Source of the DNA: Alkalihalobacillus sp. TS-13
Lineage (GTDB): Bacteria; Bacillota; Bacilli; Bacillales; Fictibacillaceae
DNA: 64,000 nucleotides
Direction of reading: 5' to 3'
Assembly (NCBI RefSeq): GCF_019720915.1
Contig: NZ_JAHKSI010000001.1
Coordinates: 1,736,001-1,800,000, forward strand
Numbering within the stretch: the stretch's first letter is position 1; every line of letters begins with the position of its first letter. The notes under the pieces are model-generated. The model ran no database searches, had not been told where the DNA came from, and worked only from the letters and a program-made list of their open reading frames with translations. Below, one piece after another: positions 38,549 through 46,828 of the stretch. The position numbers and the translations under genes were made by a program.

Positions 38549-39634
38549 TCATAAAGTATTCCCATAAAGCTTGATTAGCCGTTTCGTATGGATGACGATG
38601 ACTTTTGCGACAGCATAAGTCGGAATCGCGAGGATCAATCCTAAAATACCTCCTATCGCGCTTGCGACAAGCAACAGTAAGATAATCGTCAATGGGTGGA
38701 CATCCAAGCGTTTTCCCATAACTTGTGGTGATATCAGGTTACTTTCAATTTGCTGGATGACAACAACACCAAGGATGACATATAAAGCCGTCATTGGTGA
38801 TTGGATCAATCCAACGATCACGCCTGGTGCAGTACCAATGATAGGGCCGATGAACGGCACAACATTCAATACCAGTGCAATCAACGCAAGGATCAACGCA
38901 TAATCCAAACCGATAATAAGATACCAGATATACACGAAGGTCCCGATGAAGACACTTACGATCAATTGACCTTGAATGAAGCCGCTCAACGCTTCATCCA
39001 TATCCATTAAAATCTTTAATCCTTCCTCACGATGTTTTTCAGGTAAAAAACGCAGAATGGAACCAGGAAGTTTTTCTCCATCCTTAAGCATATAGAAAAG
39101 GATGAACGGCAGCAGGATGATCACGATAATAATGTTCGTCAGTATATTCAAGAATGAAAGAATATGACTGCTTATAGACGACGATATATTTCCAATTGAG
39201 CCGGATATTCGTTCTGTAAGATTCCCCTCTTTGACCATTTCACTGCCTAATAATCGAGATACTGCAGGATGTTGTTTCCAATCCTCCATTTTTTCCTTGA
39301 AGTCTTCTGCTAATTCAGGAGCACCGTCCACTAACCCTTTTACTTGCTCTTGTAAGACAGGGCCAAATGTCCAGAAAACACCTGTGGCAACTCCTGCAAA
39401 AGCAAGATAAACGATCAAAATCGCCAGAACTTTAGGGACTTTCAACTTTCGTATCCACTTGACCACTGGACGGAATAAATAGAAAAACACACCCGAAACC
39501 ACAATTGGAAAGAATAAAGTTGTGATCAGGATTCCAATCGGTTTGAATAGAAAGGATATTTCCATCCCGATCCAAACGATGATGAACAATAATAATATCC
39601 ATATGAGTGCGCGAAACAGTTTAGATTGTAACAC
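38549..39634 (-). CDS. AI-2E family transporter / permease
   Basis: 361 aa with about eight membrane helices. The family core is visible: VQGQLIVSVFIGTFVYIWYL-like segment, GLDYALILALIALVLNVVPFIGPIIGTAPGVIVGL, and PQVMGKRLDVHPLTIILLLL. Some members of this family are Na+(Li+)/H+ antiporters; transport of autoinducer-2 is shown for few. A GTG start (LQSKLFRALIW) with AGGAGG 8 nt upstream is preferred over an upstream in-frame GTG that overlaps it. Confidence 0.85.
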   Translation of the reverse strand: MLQSKLFRALIWILLLFIIVWIGMEISFLFKPIGILITTLFFPIVVSGVFFYLFRPVVKWIRKLKVPKVLAILIVYLAFAGVATGVFWTFGPVLQEQVKGLVDGAPELAEDFKEKMEDWKQHPAVSRLLGSEMVKEGNLTERISGSIGNISSSISSHILSFLNILTNIIIVIILLPFILFYMLKDGEKLPGSILRFLPEKHREEGLKILMDMDEALSGFIQGQLIVSVFIGTFVYIWYLIIGLDYALILALIALVLNVVPFIGPIIGTAPGVIVGLIQSPMTALYVILGVVVIQQIESNLISPQVMGKRLDVHPLTIILLLLVASAIGGILGLILAIPTYAVAKVIVIHTKRLIKLYGNTL

Positions 39635-39857
39635 CCCTCCAACCTCCTCTCTGTTTCTCACTCAATACCCTTAAAGAAGTAACTTCTAACTTCCAAATCT
39701 CACATACTGTTTCAAATGTTCATTCATTTCCTAATATCAAATACGGAACAACTTTTAGAAAACGACCTTTAATAAATACCAGTCTTATTTTGAATAAATA
39801 GGATAAATCAAATTAATTCATTTATAATCATTTATAATTCAGTGTTATCTATTACTT

Positions 39858-39884
39858 TTATCCACAAAAAGAATTTGTTATAAT
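39858..39884 (+). promoter_or_regulatory. Extended -10 promoter overlapped by a DnaA box
   Basis: TTATCCACA (39858-39866) is a perfect DnaA box. It lies just upstream of TGTTATAAT (39876-39884), an extended -10 element, 33 bp before the HTH gene. The box covers the position of the -35. Elsewhere the 255-bp gap is AT-rich with no reading frame. Confidence 0.5.
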
Positions 39885-39916
39885 AGTAATCAGATTTCTG
39901 TAGAGGAGAGGTCCGG

Positions 39917-40108
39917 ATGAAAGACAAATATCCAGAGATAATGACGGTTTCACAAGTTGCAGAATATTTACAAATCAGTGAAATGACAACTTATAAACTT
40001 GTCCAGGAGAAGAAAATCCCCGGTTTTAAGATCGGACGGCATTGGCGAGTAAAAAAAGAAGATCTTACTATTTATATAGAGAAATTAAAAAACGGTGAAA
40101 AAATTTAA
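39917..40108 (+). CDS. Excisionase-family helix-turn-helix protein
   Basis: 63 aa MerR/Xis-like winged HTH: MTVSQVAEYLQISEMTTYKLVQEKKIPGFKIGRHWRVKKEDL. Chromosomal relatives act as small regulators rather than phage excisionases. It overlaps the methyltransferase start by 14 bp, so the two are coupled. No integrase is nearby, so an excision role is unlikely. Confidence 0.8.
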   Translation: MKDKYPEIMTVSQVAEYLQISEMTTYKLVQEKKIPGFKIGRHWRVKKEDLTIYIEKLKNGEKI

Positions 40109-40754
40109 TAAAAGCGGTGACTTAGAAGTGTTGGAAAATACAGGTGAACGTATCATTCCCGATGAAATGAAGCCGACAAACGGCCGTTATTTAGAACATA
40201 TTGCAAGATATTATTTTTCACTTCCCTATGTGAAAGGTAAAGTTTTGGATATTGCTTGTGGTTCAGGTTACGGTAGTCAATTTGTTGCAAAAACGAAGAA
40301 AAAAACGATATCAGAACTTGTAGCGGTGGATAATTCCGCCGAAGTAATCGATTATGCATTAAAGCGATACAATCATCCACTTATTGATTATCATGTAGAA
40401 GATGCACTAGATTCGAATCTTGTCCAAAAGATCGGTATGTTTGATACGATTCTTAGTTTTGAAACAATTGAACATGTTCATGATGAAAGCCAATTTGTCA
40501 AAAACCTATTTGATATGCTGAACCCTGGAGGAATGTTGGTCTTGTCCACTCCTTTCGGTCAAGGTAGAAATGAACCTTGTGGATCTCCATTTCATTATTT
40601 TCAATTAACCCCAGAAGAATTTGAAGTTCTTTTTACCCCTTATCCTTTTTCTGAGGTGGAAATCTATCATCAAAGAGGCGTAACGATTGAACCACCACGT
40701 AATAAAGTGAAATATGCACTTGGAGTAGCTGTATGCAGAAAAAGTTTTGAATAG
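40095..40754 (+). CDS. Class I SAM-dependent methyltransferase
   Basis: 219 aa. NTGERIIPDEMKPTNGRYLEHIARY precedes the SAM loop VLDIACGSGYGSQFV, LVAVDNSAEVI and MLVLSTPFGQG. The N-terminal block is typical of a methyltransferase group in which it precedes the SAM domain. GTG start overlapping the HTH gene; a TTG (ENTGERIIP) 14 codons later would also work. Target unknown. Confidence 0.8.
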   Translation: MKKFNKSGDLEVLENTGERIIPDEMKPTNGRYLEHIARYYFSLPYVKGKVLDIACGSGYGSQFVAKTKKKTISELVAVDNSAEVIDYALKRYNHPLIDYHVEDALDSNLVQKIGMFDTILSFETIEHVHDESQFVKNLFDMLNPGGMLVLSTPFGQGRNEPCGSPFHYFQLTPEEFEVLFTPYPFSEVEIYHQRGVTIEPPRNKVKYALGVAVCRKSFE

Positions 40755-40848
40755 GCGCCATCCAATTTGGAAGACGATATTCAACACACATAGGACGCCT
40801 GAAAAATGGCTGCCTTCAACTAAGTTCGTTTGAAAGAAGGTGTATTGT

Positions 40849-41121
40849 GTGGAAAATGTAATCATAAAGAGATTTCATAAAAATGAAATCCGGTTCGCAT
40901 TCGTTAATCATGGAAGGTTATATACGTTATTGATGGTGAAAAGTCCTAAATGGTCTTTAAAAACGTTTGATAAAGATTTGATTGATAACCCGATCCATTA
41001 CAAAAACTTATTAAATGAATTTTTTTCGAGTTGGGAAATTCTGAAGTTTTTATCTGAACAAAATATAAAAATATCAGATATACAGGTGGAAAATGAAAAT
41101 CAGTTGAAGGAGTTTATGTAA
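40849..41121 (+). CDS. Hypothetical protein
   Basis: 90 aa (ENVIIKRFHKNEIRFAFVNHGRLYTLLMVKSPKWSLKTFDKDL...), mixed α/β and soluble, no motif recognised. GTG start with AAGAAGG 8 nt upstream. It runs 1 bp from the zinc-finger gene that follows, so the two are probably co-expressed. Confidence 0.6.
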   Translation: MENVIIKRFHKNEIRFAFVNHGRLYTLLMVKSPKWSLKTFDKDLIDNPIHYKNLLNEFFSSWEILKFLSEQNIKISDIQVENENQLKEFM

Positions 41122-41122
41122 A

Positions 41123-41290
41123 GTGGCAGTGTTTGTAATTTGTGACAAGTGCGAAGGGACTGGTAAGATTAAAAGAAGATGGTTCGTTGGCGGTGTGAAA
41201 AAATGTCCTGAGTGTAAAGGTACTGGTCGCATACTAGAAAGGACTTATCGATATAAACTTTTAAGGATAAAAAGAAAAATCAAATTATAG
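41123..41290 (+). CDS. 55-aa DnaJ-type zinc-finger protein
   Basis: GTG start with AAGGAG 10 nt upstream. The protein has two CxxCxGxG motifs, CDKCEGTG and CPECKGTG, separated by a basic linker (KIKRRWFVGGVKK), and a very basic tail ending KLLRIKRKIKL. Four cysteines would bind one zinc as in half of the DnaJ zinc domain, but there is no J domain. It could bind RNA or a client protein (inference). Encoded 1 bp after the 90-aa gene and 23 bp before the RNase J gene. Confidence 0.7.
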   Translation: MAVFVICDKCEGTGKIKRRWFVGGVKKCPECKGTGRILERTYRYKLLRIKRKIKL

Positions 41291-41313
41291 ATAATTAAAC
41301 ATGGAGGATTCTT

Positions 41314-42975
41314 ATGAAAGCTACCCCACCTATTAAATTGTTCGCCCTTGGCGGATTAGGCGAAATCGGAAAAAATATGTATGGTCTCCAATATGAGAAT
41401 GAAATGATTTTGGTTGATTGCGGAATCAAGTTTCCAGATGAAGAACTACGAGGAATCGACTATGTCATTCCTGATTTCTCTTATCTAGAAAAAAATAAAG
41501 ATCTTATCAAGGGAGTATTCATTACCCATGGACATGAGGATCATATCGGTTCGATTCCCTTTTTATTAAAACGTCTGAATGTACCAATCTATGCTGGAAA
41601 ATTATCCATAGGCTTCATCAAAGATAAACTTGAAGAACATCGTCTTTTGCGCGGAGCAAAATTGAAAACGGTTGATGAGAATTCATTTGTTGAATTCGAT
41701 CATTTTTCAGTCCGTTTCATGCGAACAAGCCATAGTATCCCTGATTCATTAGCGGTATGTATAAATACCCCATTTGGGACCATAGTCCATACAGGTGATT
41801 TCAAGTTTGATCTAACACCAGGAGGCGCATCTTATGATATCGGTAAGATCGCTGAAATTGGCAATGAAGGTGTTTTTTGTTTAATGTCAGATAGTACGAA
41901 CAGTGAAATTCCTGGTTTCTCTTTGTCCGAATCAGCCGTCAGAGAAACCTTATTTGATATTGTTGAGCAAATTGAGGGACGCATTATTTTTGCGACATTC
42001 GCATCGAATATCTATCGTCTTCAGCAAGCGATAGAGGCTTCCATCGCTTTTAATCGTAAGGTAGCGGTGTTTGGGCGAAGCATGGAACGGTCGATTCGGA
42101 TCGGGCGTGAATTAGGTTATATTAAAGCACCTGACGATACTTTTATTGCAGGTAATGAGATCAACCGATATCCATCTAGTAATATCACAATCTTATGTAC
42201 AGGAAGTCAAGGAGAACCTATGGCTGCCTTAGGTAGGATAGCAAAAGGCTTACACCGTCAGATCCAAGTCATACCAGGAGATACGGTCATCTTTTCTTCC
42301 TCTCCTATTCCAGGTAATATTAAACAGGTTTATAAATTGATTGATCAATTGGAACGAATCGGAGCTGATGTCATACATAATAAAATGAGTGACATCCATA
42401 CCTCTGGCCACGGAACCCAGGATGAACAGAAATTGATGATTCGTTTACTGAAACCAAAGTATTTTGTTCCGATCCACGGAGAATACCGGATGCTTGTCAA
42501 CCATGTAAAGTTGGCAGTTGATTGTGGGGTCGAACCTGAAAATACGTTTGTTTTAGATAATGGCGATATTTTGGAATTAAATGATGATGGGGGGCGAATG
42601 TCAGGATCCTTTCCTGCAAATCCAGTCTATGTGGATGGAACAGGTATTGGGGATATTGGAAATATCGTTCTCAGAGATCGTCGTCTCCTTTCCCTATGTG
42701 GAACAGTGGTCGTCACCATCACGATTGATTCAAAAAATGCAACCTTGCTCTCTGGCCCTGCACTTGTCTCACGGGGATTTGTTTTCATGAGAGAATCCGG
42801 AGAGCTGTTAAGTAAAGCAGAAATACTTGTTGAAAAGGAAGTTAATACAATGCTAGCAGAAGGGATCACAAAGTGGTCTGATTTGAAAAAAAAGATTTCA
42901 GACCTTCTTACTTCCTACTTTTTTGAAGAAACGAAAAGGAATCCAATGATCCTCCCTGTCATCATGGAAGTATAA
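41314..42975 (+). CDS. Ribonuclease J
   Basis: 553 aa β-CASP metallo-β-lactamase ribonuclease with 5' exonuclease and endonuclease activity in family members. The metal motif HGHEDHIG, HTGDFKFD, SDSTN and the β-CASP blocks (TFASNIYRLQQ, TILCTGSQGEPMAAL, DIHTSGHG) are followed by VPIHGEYRM and the C-terminal dimerisation domain ending NPMILPVIMEV. Bacilli carry rnjA and rnjB elsewhere; this location beside prfC and sigK is not the usual one for either, so it may be a third paralogue (inference). GGAGGA precedes the ATG. Confidence 0.92.
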   Translation: MKATPPIKLFALGGLGEIGKNMYGLQYENEMILVDCGIKFPDEELRGIDYVIPDFSYLEKNKDLIKGVFITHGHEDHIGSIPFLLKRLNVPIYAGKLSIGFIKDKLEEHRLLRGAKLKTVDENSFVEFDHFSVRFMRTSHSIPDSLAVCINTPFGTIVHTGDFKFDLTPGGASYDIGKIAEIGNEGVFCLMSDSTNSEIPGFSLSESAVRETLFDIVEQIEGRIIFATFASNIYRLQQAIEASIAFNRKVAVFGRSMERSIRIGRELGYIKAPDDTFIAGNEINRYPSSNITILCTGSQGEPMAALGRIAKGLHRQIQVIPGDTVIFSSSPIPGNIKQVYKLIDQLERIGADVIHNKMSDIHTSGHGTQDEQKLMIRLLKPKYFVPIHGEYRMLVNHVKLAVDCGVEPENTFVLDNGDILELNDDGGRMSGSFPANPVYVDGTGIGDIGNIVLRDRRLLSLCGTVVVTITIDSKNATLLSGPALVSRGFVFMRESGELLSKAEILVEKEVNTMLAEGITKWSDLKKKISDLLTSYFFEETKRNPMILPVIMEV

Positions 42976-43000
42976 TCTTAGTAATGGAAAGGCATTTATT

Positions 43001-44566
43001 ATGAGGAAACAACCGCACCTAGAAGAAGAAATCAACAAAAGGAAAACATTTGCAATCATTTCACATCCAGATGCAGGTAAAACAACCCTGACTGAAAAAA
43101 TATTGTTCTTAAGCGGGGCAATCCGTTCGGCAGGTACAGTCAAGTCGCGTAAATCAGGGAAGTATGCAACTTCCGACTGGATGGAAATGGAGAAGCAGCG
43201 TGGCATTTCCATCACTTCTAGTGTCATGCAATTCACGTATAACGATTATAAAATCAACATTCTTGATACCCCTGGCCATCAGGATTTCAGTGAAGATACG
43301 TACCGTACTTTGATGGCGGTCGATAGTGTAGTTATGATCATCGATGCCGCCAAAGGTGTAGAGGCTCAGACAAAAAAGCTCTTCAAGGTTTGCAGCGATC
43401 GAGGCATTCCAATCTTTACATTCATCAATAAGATGGACCGACAAGGCCGAGACCCATTTGAATTGCTTGAGGATATTGAAGAAGTCCTGGGAATTCAATC
43501 GTTTCCGATGAACTGGCCAATCGGGATGGGGAACGCTTTCCAGGGCGTCTATGACCGCATTATACACAAAATACATGTCTATGATAAACAGCGAGAACAT
43601 CATTCCTTTAAGTTAGAGAATGATGATTTTAGCGGTAATGAAATAAAACAATTCGTGCAACCTGAACAACTATCGGAATTGCAAGATACCATTTCCTTGT
43701 TGGATGAAGCCGGTGACTCCATGGACATGGAGGCGATCAAACAAGGCAAACAGACACCGGTGTTCTTTGGAAGTGCGATTTCAACGTTCGGTATTCCAGC
43801 TTTCATGGAGCATTTTCTTGAACTTGCACCAGCACCACAGGGTCGGGAAAGTGATGAAGGATATATAGAACCATCTGATGTGGATTTTTCCGGATTCATT
43901 TTCAAGATCCAAGCGAACATGAATCCTGCCCATCGAGATCGTATTGCGTTTATGAGAATATGCTCAGGTAAATTCAACAAAGGGCTGGAAGCATGGAACA
44001 ATCGAACGAAAAAGTCAGTCAAATTGGCACAAGGCCAACAGTTCTTTGCTGCATCCAGAGGAAATATCGATGAGGCCTATCCAGGAGATATCGTCGGGTT
44101 GTATGATCCGGGATTATATCAAATTGGAGACACTCTTTGCGGACAGAAAAATTCGTATTCTTATGGTAAACTACCTCAGTTTCCGCCGGAGCATTTTGCA
44201 AAAGTCCGTGCCAAGAATGCCATGAAACAGAAACACTTCTATAAAGGGGTCGCTCAATTGGCTGAGGAAGGTGCTGTACAGGTTTATAAAACGGCAAAAA
44301 TGGAAGAAACGATTCTTGGTGTTGTCGGTGTCCTGCAATTCGAAGTTTTCGAACAACGGCTGAAATCGGAATATGGGGTGGATCTAGACATCCAACATCT
44401 TCCTCATACATGTGCTAGGTGGGTTTCAGAAGATAAGAACTTGAAGCTGGACAGTCCGAATTATCTTGTTCACGATGCATTAGGAAAACCAGTGATCATC
44501 TTCGAAAGTGACTTCGCCTTGAGATGGTTCAAAGATAAAAACCCAAATATAGAACTACAAGAATAA
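43001..44566 (+). CDS. prfC: Peptide chain release factor 3 (RF3)
   Basis: 521 aa translational GTPase that recycles RF1/RF2 after termination. G1 SHPDAGKTT, G3 DTPGHQDF, G4 NKMDR. RF3-specific blocks include KSGKYATSDWMEMEKQRGISITSS near the switch region and RWFKDKNP at the C-terminus. B. subtilis 168 lacks RF3, so the gene has a patchy distribution in Bacilli. It follows RNase J by 25 bp and may be co-transcribed. Confidence 0.95.
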   Translation: MRKQPHLEEEINKRKTFAIISHPDAGKTTLTEKILFLSGAIRSAGTVKSRKSGKYATSDWMEMEKQRGISITSSVMQFTYNDYKINILDTPGHQDFSEDTYRTLMAVDSVVMIIDAAKGVEAQTKKLFKVCSDRGIPIFTFINKMDRQGRDPFELLEDIEEVLGIQSFPMNWPIGMGNAFQGVYDRIIHKIHVYDKQREHHSFKLENDDFSGNEIKQFVQPEQLSELQDTISLLDEAGDSMDMEAIKQGKQTPVFFGSAISTFGIPAFMEHFLELAPAPQGRESDEGYIEPSDVDFSGFIFKIQANMNPAHRDRIAFMRICSGKFNKGLEAWNNRTKKSVKLAQGQQFFAASRGNIDEAYPGDIVGLYDPGLYQIGDTLCGQKNSYSYGKLPQFPPEHFAKVRAKNAMKQKHFYKGVAQLAEEGAVQVYKTAKMEETILGVVGVLQFEVFEQRLKSEYGVDLDIQHLPHTCARWVSEDKNLKLDSPNYLVHDALGKPVIIFESDFALRWFKDKNPNIELQE

Positions 44567-44605
44567 TTGAGAAGCAAACGCATTAATACCTTGCATTTAA
44601 TGTAT

Positions 44606-44642
44606 AAAAACAGCTCTGGAAACAATCACCAGAGCTGTTTTC
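44606..44642. terminator. Bidirectional terminator between prfC and the sigK fragment
   Basis: AAAACAGCTCTGG pairs with CCAGAGCTGTTTT around a 9-nt loop. Confidence 0.9.
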
Positions 44643-44644
44643 TC

Positions 44645-44899
44645 TTACCCTTTTTCCTTGTCGTTCCTTTGTCCGTAGAATTCATGAAACAATTTCATCA
44701 GGGCGCGTTTTTCGATCCGAGAGACGTAGCTTCTAGAGATTCCCAGGTCTTTTGCGATCTCTCGTTGGGTCCGTTCTTTTTCTAGATCGAGTCCAAAACG
44801 GCCGACAATAACTTCCTTTTCACGATCATCGAGGATATAGATATGTTCATAGACCTGTTTCTTTTCCATCTTCAATTGAATGGTATCGACGATGTTTGC
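44645..44899 (-). pseudogene. sigK: 3' part of sigK (mother-cell σK), interrupted gene
   Basis: Region 4 of σ[35 protein letters not shown], then [29 protein letters not shown]. Similarity begins abruptly at about 44896 (NIVDTIQ); upstream the frame runs twelve unrelated codons to a TAG at 44933-44935. Regions 1.2-3 and any start are missing. The break point corresponds, as far as I can recall, to where B. subtilis sigK is split into spoIIIC and spoIVCB by the skin element. Either this is a spoIIIC-like half awaiting excision of an element to the right, or a broken remnant. Confidence 0.88.
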
Positions 44900-44932
44900 T
44901 CTAGGAGTAATCAGATAAATAAATACAAATTT

Positions 44933-45190
44933 CTATTTTGATTCAAGAAAAGGTATTGTTTTTTCTAAATATTCCTGCCAGTAGCCTTCATTACCTTCTA
45001 GATCACGTATCCAATAGTACATCATCAAATTTCGAATTCCTGTTTTCTCCCTTTAGTAAATGAATTCTTAGGTTTAGTAGGATTAGTAGCTTATGACAAC
45101 ACTTTCGAAAGTCGCATTGCACTTGTACGGTAAAAAACGTTCAGGGCACCACTCAAAAATATTCTTGTAATTGGCACCTTTTATATCCAT
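44933..45190 (-). other. Two small open frames beside the sigK break (doubtful)
   Basis: The 347-bp gap right of the break contains a 30-aa frame at 44933-45025 (MMYYWIRDLEGNEGYWQEYL...) and a 35-aa frame at 45083-45190 (MDIKGANYKNIFEWCPERFL...). Both read on the minus strand and look like protein pieces rather than random sequence. Neither has a good ribosome binding site, and I recognise neither. They may be debris of one broken gene. The remainder of the gap is AT-rich. Confidence 0.3.
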
Positions 45191-45282
45191 TGTGAGTAGA
45201 TCACAAAAAGTTTAAAAATGAGTTGGTTGAGTTTATTTAATAACGAAATTTTTACAAAATACTATAAAAAATTTAAAAGATT

Positions 45283-46206
45283 TTAATTTCCGAGAAAAGA
45301 AATGATCAATTTATATACTTCTTCTGTCTCCTCTTCCTCAGAAAAAGAAGATAAAAAGCCATGGATTGTCCCACTAATTTGTCTATGTTGGACAAAGTTG
45401 CCAGCTTGGAATAGCTTTTCCGCATAAGCAACTCCTTCGTCTCTTAATACATCATATTGAGCCGTTATCACAAGTGCATCTGGTAAATCACTTAAATCTT
45501 CAGCTCTGATTGGGGAGGCATAGGGATGAAACTTACTTTCATCTTTCCTAATATAGTAATTCCAAAACAGAGCCATTTCTTTATTTGTAAGACCATATCC
45601 TTTAGCATTTTCATGATAGGAGGAGTAAATGGAATCATGTTCTAACGAGTGATAGTCTGTAACCGGATATATGAGAATTTGTTTTGCGATGTATGGCTCT
45701 TTTCTGTCCCTACACATTTGTGAGACTACCGCAGCAAGATTCCCCCCAGCACTATCGCCACCTATAAAAATTTGCTTCCCTTCTCCATTTAACATTTCCA
45801 GGTGCTCTGAAACCCATTTAGTTACAAAGTAACAATCCTCAGGTGCAATTGGAAAGGGATGTTCTGGAGCTAGTCGGTAATCAACAGAGATTACTTTAAC
45901 ACCTCCTCTATAGGCTAGCTTGCGACAAATTATATCATGAGAATCTAAACCACCTTTTACAAATCCTCCACCATGAAAAAACACAAACAAGTTATAAGGT
46001 CCTTCAATATTGGGTGTATATACTCTAATTAAAGTATCTGTTTTGTTATGAATAGAAAGGTCCTCAATTTTTTTAAAAGGATAATTAAAACCATTCCATT
46101 CTTTTTGTTGAAATCGGTCTCTTTCTTTTTTTAATTTCTCTATATCTGATATATCAACCGTTTGTGCTACTTCTAAATGCGCTTTAACATATGGTCTTAA
46201 TGTCAT
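45283..46206 (-). CDS. α/β-hydrolase, hormone-sensitive-lipase family esterase
   Basis: 307 aa without a signal peptide. The oxyanion motif is HGGGF, nucleophile elbow GDSAGGN, catalytic Asp in DVLRDEG and His in IHGF. Such enzymes hydrolyse short acyl esters; an acetyl esterase for imported sugar acids would fit the nearby operon, but that is speculation. Base use is AT-rich compared with genes left of 44.6 kb. Confidence 0.88.
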   Translation of the reverse strand: MTLRPYVKAHLEVAQTVDISDIEKLKKERDRFQQKEWNGFNYPFKKIEDLSIHNKTDTLIRVYTPNIEGPYNLFVFFHGGGFVKGGLDSHDIICRKLAYRGGVKVISVDYRLAPEHPFPIAPEDCYFVTKWVSEHLEMLNGEGKQIFIGGDSAGGNLAAVVSQMCRDRKEPYIAKQILIYPVTDYHSLEHDSIYSSYHENAKGYGLTNKEMALFWNYYIRKDESKFHPYASPIRAEDLSDLPDALVITAQYDVLRDEGVAYAEKLFQAGNFVQHRQISGTIHGFLSSFSEEEETEEVYKLIISFLGN

Positions 46207-46302
46207 CTAATTACCTTCTCCCTAACGGTTTGTATAACAACAGCGTTAGTGGAACCCCACTTTATTCTTCCAAAGCGGAGTTCCACAATAACTGCTCTTT
46301 AG

Positions 46303-46825
46303 TTAGACCAATTTTTCTATAATCGATTGGGCATCCTCATTGAGAATAGCTTTTGCTTCCTTTGTAATAAATTTATCCAATGCTTCACTATTAAGATCCT
46401 TTATAAAATCCTCCATATGTTTATTACCTTGAGCATGACGGTCTTCATCATAGTAATGTTTCGCTTGCTTCAACCGTGCTATCAATTGCTTATACAGTGG
46501 ATGGCTTAATACTTCTGTACCTTTATAGTAGTATTCTAGTGTTTGCACAATTAACGGTATAGTAGCATTGACCTCTAATTCTAGTGAATTTGAAGTAACT
46601 GTATTTCCATTAAATGTGACATTAACCCATACTATAAAAGACCGGACATCATTCAATCCTTCTTCCAATGTAAGTTTTCCGTTATCATTGATAAAATTAC
46701 TGTCAGAATTTGTTGTTAAATACTCTATCTCCATATTATGAAGTTTGCGTCTGTTCCGTCAGTCATTGTTCCGATTAAATTCAAAGGTAACTTAGTCTTG
46801 TCTGAAGTTAGACTAACTTTAGACA
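46303..46825 (-). pseudogene. Frameshifted fragment ending in a FIMAH-type domain
   Basis: The main open frame (46303-46734) reads an Ig-like strand region (SFIVWVNVTFNGNTVTSNSLELEVN) and then a helical C-terminal domain (IPLIVQTLEYYYKGTEVLSHPLYKQLIARL...) resembling the FIMAH domain found at the end of secreted enzymes. Upstream, another frame (46735-46825) reads KVSLTSDKTKLPLNLIGTMTDGTDANF, a natural lead-in. One lost base near 46738-46742 would join them. The N-terminal enzyme part is gone, and the stop of the FG-GAP/LamG gene lies directly upstream. Confidence 0.65.
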
Positions 46826-46828
46826 AGG

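Noticed and set aside
39917-40108. Excisionase-like gene taken as evidence of a prophage or integrative element at 39.9 kb
   Set aside because: No integrase, phage genes or attachment repeats surround it; small HTH proteins of this type are common chromosomal regulators.
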